A stretch of DNA of 55,356 nt from Lactonifactor longoviformis DSM 17459. GTDB lineage: Bacteria > Bacillota > Clostridia > Lachnospirales > Lachnospiraceae. How positions within the stretch are numbered: position 1 is the stretch's first letter; each line of letters starts with the position of its first letter. The notes beneath the pieces are model-generated. The model searched no databases. It was not told the DNA's origin and saw only the letters and a program-made list of their open reading frames with translations. The position numbers and the translations under genes were made by a program. Below are positions 18,601 through 28,281 of the stretch, piece by piece. The stretch is taken from contig NZ_FQVI01000029.1 in assembly GCF_900129135.1 (NCBI RefSeq), forward strand, positions 1-55,356, read 5' to 3'.

Positions 18601-19467
18601 TTATTTACTTAATTCATTGCTCAACCTTCCGAATTCCTCCAGAGACAGAGCCTCTCCCCGGATTCCCGCAGGATAGCCGCAGTTGGCAATGGCCTGCTGT
18701 ATCTCTTCCTTGGTAAAGGACAGCCCGGAATCATTATTAAGACCATTGGCCAGTGTTTTCCGCCTTTGATTAAAAGAAGCGCGTATCAGACGGAACAGCA
18801 GTTTCTCATCCTTCACCTCTATAGGAGGAACTTTATGGCGGGTGAGGCGTATGACCGCGCTTCCCACCTTAGGCCTGGGCATAAAACAGTTTGCGGGAAC
18901 ATTGGCTACAATATACGGCTCTGCGTAATACTGTACTGCCAGAGACAGGGCCCCGTAATCTTTAGACCCGGGACCCACCTGCATCCTGTCTGCCACTTCT
19001 TTCTGCACCATAACTGTAATGGAATCTATTGGGACATGGTTCTCAAAAAGTCCCATAATAATTGGTGTTGTAATGTAGTAAGGCAGATTGGCCACTACTT
19101 TAATGGGCCTTCCTCCATTTCGCTCCTCGGCAAGTCTCTGGATATCTACCTTTAATATATCATCATGGATTACGGATACGTTCTCAAAATCCTGTAACGT
19201 GTCTTCCAAGATAGGGATGAGTGCCTTGTCTATCTCCACCGCGACCACTTCCCTGGCCGCAGCGGCAAGGTACTGAGTCATGGTACCGATTCCCGGCCCA
19301 ATCTCAAGGACAAAATCATCCTTCGAAACCTGGGAGGCCTTAACTATCTTGTCCAGCACATGTGTGTCAATAAGGAAATTTTGTCCAAACTTTTTCTGAA
19401 AGACAAAATCATATTTCTGCAGGACTTCTATGGTCCGTTTTGGCTCTCCCAGATAGGGTTCAATCAT
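18601..19467 (-). CDS. rsmA: 16S rRNA dimethyladenosine transferase RsmA (KsgA)
   Basis: A 288-residue Rossmann-type methyltransferase that dimethylates two adjacent adenines near the 3' end of 16S rRNA, using S-adenosylmethionine, late in 30S assembly. Visible motifs are 'KKFGQNFLID', the SAM loop 'LEIGPGIGTMTQYLA', 'VVANLPYYITTPI' (the N-L-P-Y catalytic motif) and 'FMPRPKVGSAVIRL'. The length is standard for the family. AAGGAG lies nine bases before the ATG. It follows the AAA-protein gene by 12 bp and is probably co-transcribed with it. The assignment is secure; loss of this enzyme is known to give kasugamycin resistance. Confidence 0.97.
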   Translation of the reverse strand: MIEPYLGEPKRTIEVLQKYDFVFQKKFGQNFLIDTHVLDKIVKASQVSKDDFVLEIGPGIGTMTQYLAAAAREVVAVEIDKALIPILEDTLQDFENVSVIHDDILKVDIQRLAEERNGGRPIKVVANLPYYITTPIIMGLFENHVPIDSITVMVQKEVADRMQVGPGSKDYGALSLAVQYYAEPYIVANVPANCFMPRPKVGSAVIRLTRHKVPPIEVKDEKLLFRLIRASFNQRRKTLANGLNNDSGLSFTKEEIQQAIANCGYPAGIRGEALSLEEFGRLSNELSK

Positions 19468-19479
19468 ATGGCATGCTCC

Positions 19480-22143
19480 TTAAATATCAAAATCTTTTTC
19501 ATAGAGAATAATTCTGTTGTCCTCATCTACATGGCGTTTGGAAATCTTTCGTCCCAGTCTTCTCGTTCCCCGCTCCGCATGGTAGATTGCTCCGTCAACC
19601 ATATCTTTTACCTGAGATACAGTGATCGGCTCGTCTTCATCCTGATTGTCTCCAATCATGGTATAGAGTGCCAAAACACCCATTTCATCCATCTTATATC
19701 CCAATTCCTTTGCATAGGTTCTGGCAAAAGAGACAAGCTCATCGTTTGTAAAGACAGGAATTGTAACAGTGGCTCCGAATTTCTCAGCAAATGCAGGATA
19801 CTGTTCCAGAAATTCTTTCATAGGTTTTTTCTGCCCCTCCAGAATCACAGTAAGTCCGTCTGTCCGGAAGTCCATTGCCTTGGACAGCTTAGTTACTGTA
19901 TCCTGATTCATCTCACTGGCGTTTTCTATAATCAAGAACCCTCCGGACAGCTTAGATACAATGCTTACCGGATCTTTTTCATTTAATTTGGCACCTTCTA
20001 TGTTGGCAGTTTTCGCTGCCTCCATCCTGCGCTCTTTACAGATAGCTTTTACAATACTCTGGCATAATCTGGTCTTTCCAGCACCCGGTCTTCCCACAAT
20101 AATAAGATTTCCTGTCTTGGAGGTTTTGTCCCACGCTGCCTCCTGAGCCGCGTCCAGAGCCTCTTTTATCTGTTCCTTAATTCCGGGAATCTGCTGAAAA
20201 TATGTGAAAATCCGTTTTTCTTCTTCCTTCGTAAGATGGTGGCGAAGCAGATCTCCCTCTTCGTCCCTATCCTTCTCAATATCCTCAGGAAATACAAAGT
20301 CTTCTTTATCTACATCTGTAAAATCAAAGGATTCCTGCTCTTCCTGTTCGCTTTCCTCAGGCTCTTTCTGAAGCTCTTCCTCAAGATTAATGGTAATCCC
20401 AAGATCCTCCCCATTATCCTCTTCAGGTCCTGAGAATACGGGGACCGTATCTGACAGCAAGTCTTCGGGCAGCCGGAAAAGCTCCTCCTCATCGCTGTCC
20501 CCGGCAGATACCTCAAGGGGAACTATCACCTCAGACTTTGGAGTATCTATTTCCGCCCAGGTACCCGGCTGCTCTGCAGGTACTTTCCGGATTTTTTCCT
20601 CCGGCTCTTCCTGCTCCTGTATCTCCTCCGCAGTACTCTCCACGGTTTCCCCTGGGCTGCCAGGCTCCTCCGGCGGTTCCGCAGCCTCTTCAACCTCGTC
20701 GATTATTTCTGCCGATTCTTCCCCGGAAGCTTCTTCCTCGGGGATATCCTCCGCCGCAGAATCCCGGGCTTCTGCTTCCTCAGGTTCTTCTATACTCTCA
20801 GGTTCCTCTATGCTCTCATCCGATACCGGAATCGTATCAGGTGTTTCTTCTACTGCAGGAATCACAACTGCCCTGGTTTCCCCAAAATCAATCTGTTCCT
20901 TTTCCTCTTTCGGACTCTCTTCCTCCAGAGCCCCGGAGGATATCTCCTGAGCCAGATTATTGGCCGTCTCAGCGAGTATGGCATCAATATCCACGTCATA
21001 GTTTTTGTAATCCAGCTCTCCCCTGGTCTTTTCTTCCTCGGATAAGGATTCCGGCACATCAAAAGGCTTTGACACTGCAGGTTTTACATGGGAAACTGTC
21101 TCGGCTGCTACTGCCGCTTTCTTAATGGCATTAGAAAGGTTAATTGCGCTCACAGGCTGTGATCCGCTGAAGTCTTCCGGCTCCAGTTCTTTTACCACAT
21201 AATCTCTGGTATCTTCAAAGGGAGTGTATTGCGCAATGTCGGGCTCTGTCTCTTCTTCTTCCGGCTTAACCTCTTCAGAAGTTTCCTGAATCTGGGGTTC
21301 CTCTTTTTGTCCGCCCCCGAACACATCTCTGATCCCCTGTGCAATCTTTTCCTGAAAAATCCCAGCATTCTCACGGACTGGGGCAAATAGGGAGGGTTCC
21401 TCCACGGAAGTTTCTTTCTTCTCTGGTTTCACTGCCTCTGCTGCTTCCACTGCAGGCTCTTTCTTCTCAGGCTCTTTTCTTTTCTGAGCCTTAGCCTCCA
21501 TCGCCGCCTTTTCTTCCAGGTACGTTCTTGTCTTGAAACGGTTATCATACTTTTGCTGCTGGTCCCTTGTAAGAGGTGCGTAATTCATCTTCAGCTCCAT
21601 GGCCTTCGTTACGAAGCGGCCTTCGCTGAACCACAGGATCAGGTCATCACATTCCTCAATACATTTTTCCCGCATACCAGCCTTTGCATACAGCCTTGCA
21701 AGCTCATACGCCCATCTCTCGGTATATTCACGGCTTTTATATTCTTCCAAAATCGCTATCTGATCTTCAATCGGAGCGCGTCTTGCCTTGTAAATCTTAT
21801 ATTTTAATATATACTTTGTATTATCATTGGGCGCCCGCTTTACAAACTCATCATAATAGCCCGCGGCCTCGTCAAAATCCTTCAGCTTCAGAGCCAGTTC
21901 TACCAAACGATACAGTACAGATTTTCCAATAGGTGCCCGTTCATATGCCAGAAGTAAAATCTCCCTGCTGTCATCATACTTGTGATTGGCTTCATAAATC
22001 TCCCCTACCATACACAAAGTACGAGCACTTTTCACCCGCCGCCAGTCTATCGTCTCGCAGATTTTCAGTGCCCCCTCATAATCCTGATTATCAACCAGGT
22101 CATTGATTTGATCTAATTTAACCCGATATTCATATTTATCCAA
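19480..22143 (-). CDS. Large TPR / acidic linker / AAA-type ATPase protein of unknown function
   Basis: An 887-residue protein in three parts. Residues about 1-210 are TPR-like helical repeats ('YEGALKICETIDW', 'KYDDSREILLLAYERAP'). About 210-630 is a low-complexity, very Glu/Pro-rich linker. The last 250 residues are an AAA-like ATPase with Walker A 'GRPGAGKT' (about 684-691). The segment where Walker B is expected reads 'GGFLIIENASEM', so the usual Asp-Glu is replaced by Glu-Asn. The C-terminal helical part resembles CbxX/SpoVK-type lids. No signal or membrane helix is seen, so it is cytosolic. I prefer a TTG start at 22143, which has AGAGGTG six bases ahead, over the GTG at 22152. It is encoded just before rsmA. 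I know no function for this architecture. Confidence 0.7.
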   Translation of the reverse strand: MDKYEYRVKLDQINDLVDNQDYEGALKICETIDWRRVKSARTLCMVGEIYEANHKYDDSREILLLAYERAPIGKSVLYRLVELALKLKDFDEAAGYYDEFVKRAPNDNTKYILKYKIYKARRAPIEDQIAILEEYKSREYTERWAYELARLYAKAGMREKCIEECDDLILWFSEGRFVTKAMELKMNYAPLTRDQQQKYDNRFKTRTYLEEKAAMEAKAQKRKEPEKKEPAVEAAEAVKPEKKETSVEEPSLFAPVRENAGIFQEKIAQGIRDVFGGGQKEEPQIQETSEEVKPEEEETEPDIAQYTPFEDTRDYVVKELEPEDFSGSQPVSAINLSNAIKKAAVAAETVSHVKPAVSKPFDVPESLSEEEKTRGELDYKNYDVDIDAILAETANNLAQEISSGALEEESPKEEKEQIDFGETRAVVIPAVEETPDTIPVSDESIEEPESIEEPEEAEARDSAAEDIPEEEASGEESAEIIDEVEEAAEPPEEPGSPGETVESTAEEIQEQEEPEEKIRKVPAEQPGTWAEIDTPKSEVIVPLEVSAGDSDEEELFRLPEDLLSDTVPVFSGPEEDNGEDLGITINLEEELQKEPEESEQEEQESFDFTDVDKEDFVFPEDIEKDRDEEGDLLRHHLTKEEEKRIFTYFQQIPGIKEQIKEALDAAQEAAWDKTSKTGNLIIVGRPGAGKTRLCQSIVKAICKERRMEAAKTANIEGAKLNEKDPVSIVSKLSGGFLIIENASEMNQDTVTKLSKAMDFRTDGLTVILEGQKKPMKEFLEQYPAFAEKFGATVTIPVFTNDELVSFARTYAKELGYKMDEMGVLALYTMIGDNQDEDEPITVSQVKDMVDGAIYHAERGTRRLGRKISKRHVDEDNRIILYEKDFDI

Positions 22144-22346
22144 TGTATTCACCTCTAACTCGTATTTACCGTCACTTATTGTAAAAGTACCTGATATCCC
22201 ATAGTTGTCTCAAGTTTATCATAATGGAAATATGTTGTCAAAGTAAATGGGTGGAAAATTGTGTTTCCATGGCGGAACTAAGGGCTTTCAAAAGGCTCTA
22301 ATAGAATATTAAATTTCTATAAATTGGATTTTATATTCTTTTACAC

Positions 22347-22384
22347 AAAATGAGAAGCCTTGCACCGGGGGCTTCTCATTTTTA
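22347..22384 (-). terminator. Terminator after glgP
   Basis: The arms AATGAGAAGCC (22349-22359) and GGCTTCTCATT (22370-22380) are perfectly complementary, with T-rich sequence on both sides. It lies 64 bp downstream of the glgP stop. Confidence 0.8.
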
Positions 22385-22443
22385 TTCTTTGCATTCGAGT
22401 TTCTTCTATTTAAATATACAGGTTCAGTTCATACCGTTCCCTT

Positions 22444-24906
22444 TTAGTCCTCTACCACTACTTTATCCAGATGCCAAATTTCATCCACATATTCCTGGAT
22501 GGTCCGGTCTGAAGAGAACTTTCCGCTTGAGGCTGTATTCAGAATTGCACTTTTAGCCCAGCCCCTCTGGTCTCTGTAAGCAGCCTCCACCTGTTCCTGG
22601 GCTTTGGCATAAGATTTGAAGTCAGCCAGAGTAAAATACGTATCCGGTTTATCGCTGCTTTTAGTATTGAGCAGTGAATTATATAGATCACGGAAACGCT
22701 CAGGATCCTTCGGGGAGAAGGTTCCATTGATGAGCTGCATGAGTACATTACGGATATCGGGATCTGTATTAAAGTAAAAATTAGGGTCATAGCCTCCGTT
22801 TTGTTCGAAGTTGATTACCTCATCAGAGCTCAGACCGAAGATAAATGCATTATCCGCCCCTACTTCCTCCACGATCTCTACGTTCGCCCCATCCATAGTG
22901 CCGATGGTCAGCGCACCGTTAAGCATGAACTTCATATTGCCGGTTCCGGAAGCCTCTTTGCTGGCCGTGGATATCTGTTCGGAGACATCAGCAGCTGCAA
23001 AAATGATTTCCGCGTTGGATACCCGATAGTTTTCTATGAATACTACCTTTAGTTTCCCTTTGATGGAAGCATCGTTATTTACCACATCCGCTACAGAATT
23101 AATGAGTTTGATGATTAGCTTTGCACGGTGATACCCGGCGCTTGCCTTGGCCCCAAATATAAATGTCCTCGGGTAGAAATCCAGCTCCGGATGCTCTTTC
23201 ATCTTATTATACAGATACATCACGTGCAGGATATTCAGCAGCTGACGTTTGTATTCGTGCAGCCTCTTGACCTGAACGTCAAAGATTGACCTGGGATCCA
23301 CTTCAATGCCGTTGTGCTCCTGAATGTATTTCGCGAGGCGCAGCTTATTCTGGTACTTAATATTCATAAATTCCTGCTGTGCTTTTTCATCGTCTGCATA
23401 AATCTTTAGCTTGGAGATCTGGCTGAGATCTGTAATCCAGTCCCTCCCGATATGCTTTGTCACCCAGTCCGCCAGCAGAGGATTGCCGTGAAGCAGAAAA
23501 CGCCTCTGGGTAATCCCGTTTGTCTTATTGTTGAATTTCTGGGGCATCATTTCATAGAAATCCTTTAATTCCTTGTTCTTTAAGATTTCTGTATGCAGTC
23601 TTGCCACACCGTTTACGGAATAACTTCCAGCTATGGCAAGATGAGCCATTTTTACCTGGCCGTCGTAAATGATAGCCATTTTCTTTATCTTTTCCTGGTT
23701 GCCCGGATACATCTGCTGAATCTGGATGAGAAAACGGCGGTTGATTTCTTCCACAATCTGGTAGATTCTGGGGAGAAGCCTTGAGAAGAGTTCAATGGGC
23801 CATTTTTCCAGGGCTTCCGCCATAATTGTATGGTTTGTGTAGGCACAGGTCCTAGTGGTGATATCCCAGGCATCCTCCCAGGACAATTTTTCCTCATCCA
23901 CAAGAATGCGCATCAGTTCCGCTACGGTTACTGTGGGATGTGTGTCGTTTAACTGGAAGGTTACCTTGCTGGGAAGCTCGTGAATATCTCCGTGTTTTTT
24001 CTTGAATTTTTCTACTGCCGCCTGAATGCTTGCTGAGATAAAGAAGTACTGCTGTTTCAGTCTCAGTTCTTTTCCTGCGTAATGGTTATCGTTGGGATAG
24101 AGAACCTCCACTATATTGCGCGCCAGATTCTCCTGCTCTACTGCTTTCCTGTAGTCCCCCTTATCAAAGGAATCCAGCTGGAAATCATTGATCGCCTCTG
24201 AATCCCAGATGCGCAGGGTATTTACAATCTGATTATTATAACCTACAATTGGAAGATCGTAAGGAATCGCCCGCACAGACTGGTAATCCTCCTGTACAAA
24301 CTCATTGCGTCCGGTTGAAGGATCATAAACAACTCTCACATGACCGCCAAACTTTACTTCCTTTGCATATTCGGGCCGGCGCAGTTCAAAGGGATAGCCG
24401 TCTTTGAGCCAGGCATCCGGTACCTCTATCTGATATCCATCTTTAATTTCCTGTTTGAACATGCCGTAGTGGTAGCGGATCCCGCATCCGTAAGCACAAT
24501 ATCCCAGGGTAGCCAGAGAGTCCAGGAAACAGGCCGCCAGACGGCCCAGTCCTCCATTTCCCAATGCAGGATCCGGTTCCTCATCCTCTATGGCATTCAG
24601 ATCAAATCCCAGCTCCTCTAAAGCTTCCTTCACCTCGCCATACGCGGTAAGGTTTAACAGATTATTGCCCAATGCCCTTCCCATCAAAAATTCCATGGAC
24701 AGGTAATATACAATCTTGGGATCCTCTTTGTCAAACTGTTTCTGGGATTTCAGCCAGTTGTCAATAATTACATCTTTCACTGCATAGGATACTGCCTGGA
24801 AAATCTGCTGGGGCGTTGCCTCATCGATGGTCTTTCTATACAGAGATCTCACATTGCTCTTTACGCTTTCTTTAAAAGTTTCTTTGTCAAACTGTTTGCT
24901 AATCAT
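22444..24906 (-). CDS. glgP: Glycogen/maltodextrin phosphorylase
   Basis: An 820-residue GT35 phosphorylase that releases glucose-1-phosphate from the non-reducing ends of alpha-1,4-glucans, using pyridoxal phosphate. The cofactor lysine is Lys659 in 'ASGTGNMKFMLNGALTIGT'. Other family blocks are 'YYLSMEFLMGRALGNNL', 'ALGNGGLGRLAACFLDS', 'FQLNDTHPTVTVAELMR' and 'FDVQVKRLHEYKRQLLN'. The length is usual. GAGGAGG precedes the ATG. It stands alone, with ileS upstream and its own terminator downstream; no other glycogen gene is near. It acts in the cytosol to mobilise stored glycogen. Confidence 0.97.
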   Translation of the reverse strand: MISKQFDKETFKESVKSNVRSLYRKTIDEATPQQIFQAVSYAVKDVIIDNWLKSQKQFDKEDPKIVYYLSMEFLMGRALGNNLLNLTAYGEVKEALEELGFDLNAIEDEEPDPALGNGGLGRLAACFLDSLATLGYCAYGCGIRYHYGMFKQEIKDGYQIEVPDAWLKDGYPFELRRPEYAKEVKFGGHVRVVYDPSTGRNEFVQEDYQSVRAIPYDLPIVGYNNQIVNTLRIWDSEAINDFQLDSFDKGDYRKAVEQENLARNIVEVLYPNDNHYAGKELRLKQQYFFISASIQAAVEKFKKKHGDIHELPSKVTFQLNDTHPTVTVAELMRILVDEEKLSWEDAWDITTRTCAYTNHTIMAEALEKWPIELFSRLLPRIYQIVEEINRRFLIQIQQMYPGNQEKIKKMAIIYDGQVKMAHLAIAGSYSVNGVARLHTEILKNKELKDFYEMMPQKFNNKTNGITQRRFLLHGNPLLADWVTKHIGRDWITDLSQISKLKIYADDEKAQQEFMNIKYQNKLRLAKYIQEHNGIEVDPRSIFDVQVKRLHEYKRQLLNILHVMYLYNKMKEHPELDFYPRTFIFGAKASAGYHRAKLIIKLINSVADVVNNDASIKGKLKVVFIENYRVSNAEIIFAAADVSEQISTASKEASGTGNMKFMLNGALTIGTMDGANVEIVEEVGADNAFIFGLSSDEVINFEQNGGYDPNFYFNTDPDIRNVLMQLINGTFSPKDPERFRDLYNSLLNTKSSDKPDTYFTLADFKSYAKAQEQVEAAYRDQRGWAKSAILNTASSGKFSSDRTIQEYVDEIWHLDKVVVED

Positions 24907-24962
24907 TATTTCGCCTCCTCTTTCTATCAGATGCTTCTGATACGGGACAGGTGATACTCTGT

Positions 24963-25053
24963 CCTGTGTGGTTCCATTATCAAGAATGACATGAGTATGA
25001 TACCCATGTCATCTTCGGTAATCTATTCCCCGAAGGGAAACCCTCCGGGGTCA
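24963..25053 (-). terminator. Hairpins between ileS and glgP
   Basis: CCCCG-A-AGGG and CCCT-C-CGGGG (25028-25050) form a stem just after the ileS stop. GACATG and CATGTC (24988-25010) form another. Neither has a strong T run on the minus strand, so termination here is only probable. Confidence 0.4.
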
Positions 25054-25062
25054 TTTCATCCA

Positions 25063-28000
25063 TTACACTCTTTCAACGCCCATTCTAACATCTTCTGAAT
25101 TGATTTTCCACTCTTTTTCGTAACCTTTGATTTCATTTAACACAATCCGATCAGCCAGAACCTCATCTTTAATCTCACTCTCATGGCAGCGGATGATTCC
25201 TTCTAACACAAGATTGTCGGAAATATAAACGTTAATTCGATCCATTACTTCGAATCCTGCTTCTTTTCTCATGGTCTGGATTTTGCTGATAATCTCCCGT
25301 ACAAAGCCTTCCTCAATGAGTTCCGGCGTCAGGTTTGTATCCAGAACTACTGTTACCTCATTATCAGACTCTGATACATAGCCTTCTGTCTGGGCTGTGT
25401 CGATTAACAGATCTTCCTCAGAAAGCTCTGCCTTATTACCATCAATATCCAGTCTCAGGACACCTTCGGCTTTTAGTTCATCCATTGCCTTATTTCCGTC
25501 CAGCTCTGTGAGGGCTTTGCGGATTCCGTTCAGCAATTTACCGTATTTTGGTCCCACTGTTTTCAGCTGGGGCTTAAAGGTATAAGAGGTAAAGTCTCTT
25601 ACATCCTGCGTAAACACAATCTCCTTTACATTCAGCTCATCGGTTATAATATTCTGATAAAATTCCGGCAGGGCAAATCCTGCTTTTACAAACATCTTTC
25701 CAATTGGCTGCCGGTTCTTGATATTGGCTGTATTGCGGCATGCTCTTCCCAGCACTACAACGTCCAGAAGATTTTCCATATTATTTTCTAATTCTTTGTC
25801 AATCCAGTCTCCGTTAGCCACAGGGAAGTCGCACAGGTGGATGCTCTCAGGAGCTGTGCTGTCAATGCTGCAGACCAGATTCCTATAAATCTCTTCTGTC
25901 ATAAATGGAATCATGGGGGCCGCCACTTTGGAGACCGTTACAAGGGCTGTATACAGTGTCATATACGCATTGATTTTATCCTGCTCCATTCCCTTTGCCC
26001 AGAAGCGCTCTCTGCTGCGGCGAACATACCAGTTACTCATATCATCCACAAAATCCTGCAGAGCCCTGGCACTTTCCGGGATTCTGTAGTTTGCAAGATT
26101 GTCATCTACTGTCTGGATCAGTGTATTCAGCTTGGAGAGAAGCCATTTATCCATTACTGAGAGCTTATCGTATTCCAGGCTGTATTTTGTAGCATCAAAT
26201 TCATCAATATTTGCATACAGGACAAAGAATGCATAGGTGTTCCAGAGAGTACCCATAAATTTACGCTGTCCCTCCTGCACGGCTTTTCCGTGGAAACGGT
26301 TCGGCAGCCAGGGAGCGCTGTTAACATAAAAATACCAGCGGATAGCATCTGCCCCATACAGCTCCAGGGCCTTAAAGGGATCGACTGCATTCCCCTTGGA
26401 TTTGCTCATTTTCTGTCCTTTTTCGTCCTGGACATGCCCCAGTACGATTACATTTTTATATGGTGCCTTATTAAAGATCAGTGTGGAGATAGCAAGCAGT
26501 GAGTAGAACCATCCTCTTGTCTGATCCACAGCCTCTGAGATGAAATCCGCAGGGAACTGAGCCTCAAAAAGCTCTTTATTTTCAAATGGATAGTGGTGCT
26601 GTGCAAATGGCATTGCCCCTGAGTCAAACCAGCAGTCAATAACTTCCGGAACCCTGTGCATCTCTTTGCCGCACTTCGGGCAGCGGATCGTCACAGCGTC
26701 AATATACGGACGGTGCAGTTCAATCTCGTCCGGACAGTTGTCTGACATGGATTTTAACTCTTCCACACTGCCGATGGAATGCATATGGCCGCACTCACAC
26801 TCCCAGATATTCAGCGGTGTGCCCCAATAACGGTTACGGCTGATGCCCCAATCCTGCACATTCTCCAGCCAGTCCCCAAAACGCCCCTTTCCTATGCTCT
26901 CGGGAATCCAATTAATTGTATTATTGTTGCGGATCAAGTCCTCCTTTACTGCTGTCATCTTGATGAACCAGGACTCTCTGGCATAATAGATCAGCGGAGT
27001 GTCACAGCGCCAGCAGTGGGGGTAACTGTGTTCAAAAAGAGGGGCTTCAAAAAGGAGTCCTCTATCTTCCAGATCTTGCAACACCATAGGATCTGCCTGT
27101 TTGCAGAAAGTTCCTTCCCAGGGGGTCTCTTTCGTCATCTCCCCCTTCTCGTCCACCAGCTGTACAAAAGGAAGATCATATTTCCTGCCCACATTGGCGT
27201 CATCCTCACCAAATGCAGGGGCAATGTGTACCACGCCCGTACCATCAGTAAGGGTTACATACGTATCGCAAGTAATATAATATGCCTTTTTCTCCAGATT
27301 AACAAACGGGAATAAAGGCTCATACTCTTTATATTCCAGCTCCCTGCCTTTATATGTCTCTATGATTTTTGCATCTTCCCCCAGTACCTTTCCCACCAGG
27401 GCTTCTGCCATATAATACGTACGGTTATCCGCTTCAACCTTCACATAGGTCTCTTCAGGGTTCACACAGAGAGCCACATTAGAGGGGAGCGTCCACGGAG
27501 TCGTGGTCCATGCCAAGAAGTAGGCATCCTCACCCTTCACCTGAAAACGTACAATAGCCGAACGCTCTTTTACATCCTTATACCCCTGCGCCACCTCATG
27601 GCTGGAGAGAGGCGTACCGCAGCGCGGACAATAAGGCACAATCTTATAGCCTTTGTATAACAGCCCCTTTTCCCAGATCTGCTTCAGAGCCCACCACTCA
27701 GATTCAATAAAAGAGTCGTGATAGGTCACATACGGATCGTCCATATCAGCCCAGAAACCCACCGTAGAAGAAAAGTCCTCCCACATTCCTTTGTATTTCC
27801 ACACACTCTCCTTGCAGTGCTTGATAAACGGCTCCAGACCGTACTCCTCAATCTGTTCCTTGCCATCCAGGCCCAGCATCTTCTCCACTTCCAGCTCCAC
27901 CGGAAGACCGTGAGTATCCCACCCTGCCTTTCTGGGAACCATATATCCCTTCATGGTACGGTATCTTGGTATCATATCCTTAATCACACGTGTCAGCACA

Positions 28001-28173
28001 TGACCAATGTGCGGCTTGCCATTGGCTGTAGGAGGGCCGTCGTAAAAGGTATACGTAGGGCCGTCCTTCTTAGTATTCATACTCTTTTCAAAAATATGGT
28101 TCTCTTCCCAAAACTTTTCCGTCTGCTTCTCTCTGTCTACAAAATTCAAATCCGTAGAAACCTTTTGATACAT
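25063..28173 (-). CDS. ileS: Isoleucyl-tRNA synthetase, long (type 2-like) form
   Basis: A 1036-residue class I synthetase that charges tRNA-Ile. The HIGH motif is at 55-58 ('NGKPHIGHVLTRVIKD') and KMSKS lies in 'EKGQKMSKSKGNAVDP'. The editing domain contains 'AWTTTPWTLPSN'. Two cysteine pairs ('YCPRCGT' and 'IRCPKCGKE') suggest structural zinc. The length and the VLTR/IKD context match the eukaryote-like IleS2 group and not the roughly 930-residue type 1 enzyme. Known IleS2 enzymes are poorly inhibited by mupirocin, so low sensitivity is an inference. I start at 28173 because AAAGGAGGA precedes that ATG. Expression is controlled by the T-box upstream. Confidence 0.96.
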   Translation of the reverse strand: MYQKVSTDLNFVDREKQTEKFWEENHIFEKSMNTKKDGPTYTFYDGPPTANGKPHIGHVLTRVIKDMIPRYRTMKGYMVPRKAGWDTHGLPVELEVEKMLGLDGKEQIEEYGLEPFIKHCKESVWKYKGMWEDFSSTVGFWADMDDPYVTYHDSFIESEWWALKQIWEKGLLYKGYKIVPYCPRCGTPLSSHEVAQGYKDVKERSAIVRFQVKGEDAYFLAWTTTPWTLPSNVALCVNPEETYVKVEADNRTYYMAEALVGKVLGEDAKIIETYKGRELEYKEYEPLFPFVNLEKKAYYITCDTYVTLTDGTGVVHIAPAFGEDDANVGRKYDLPFVQLVDEKGEMTKETPWEGTFCKQADPMVLQDLEDRGLLFEAPLFEHSYPHCWRCDTPLIYYARESWFIKMTAVKEDLIRNNNTINWIPESIGKGRFGDWLENVQDWGISRNRYWGTPLNIWECECGHMHSIGSVEELKSMSDNCPDEIELHRPYIDAVTIRCPKCGKEMHRVPEVIDCWFDSGAMPFAQHHYPFENKELFEAQFPADFISEAVDQTRGWFYSLLAISTLIFNKAPYKNVIVLGHVQDEKGQKMSKSKGNAVDPFKALELYGADAIRWYFYVNSAPWLPNRFHGKAVQEGQRKFMGTLWNTYAFFVLYANIDEFDATKYSLEYDKLSVMDKWLLSKLNTLIQTVDDNLANYRIPESARALQDFVDDMSNWYVRRSRERFWAKGMEQDKINAYMTLYTALVTVSKVAAPMIPFMTEEIYRNLVCSIDSTAPESIHLCDFPVANGDWIDKELENNMENLLDVVVLGRACRNTANIKNRQPIGKMFVKAGFALPEFYQNIITDELNVKEIVFTQDVRDFTSYTFKPQLKTVGPKYGKLLNGIRKALTELDGNKAMDELKAEGVLRLDIDGNKAELSEEDLLIDTAQTEGYVSESDNEVTVVLDTNLTPELIEEGFVREIISKIQTMRKEAGFEVMDRINVYISDNLVLEGIIRCHESEIKDEVLADRIVLNEIKGYEKEWKINSEDVRMGVERV

Positions 28174-28199
28174 GATACATATTCCTCCTTTTCTTAAAA

Positions 28200-28280
28200 G
28201 GGGACGTGTTCTTTCTAGAAAGAACACGTCCCAAAATCAGATTGGGGTGTCCCCATTTCACTCTGCCCTGTCCCTAATTA
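28200..28280. repeat. REP-like dispersed repeat, copy A, in the ileS leader
   Basis: A perfect 32-bp palindrome (28201-28232; arms GGGACGTGTTCTTTCT and its complement) is followed by about 48 bp with a smaller GGGGTGTCCCC. About 63 of 80 bases match copy B at 43831-43910. It lies between the T-box terminator and the ileS ribosome site, about 28 bases from the start codon. Confidence 0.8.
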
Positions 28281-28281
28281 A

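Noticed and set aside
20390-21125. Plus-strand Ser/Pro-rich frames of 186 and 195 codons
   Set aside because: They are antisense shadows of the Glu/Pro-rich linker of the AAA protein and have no ribosome site.
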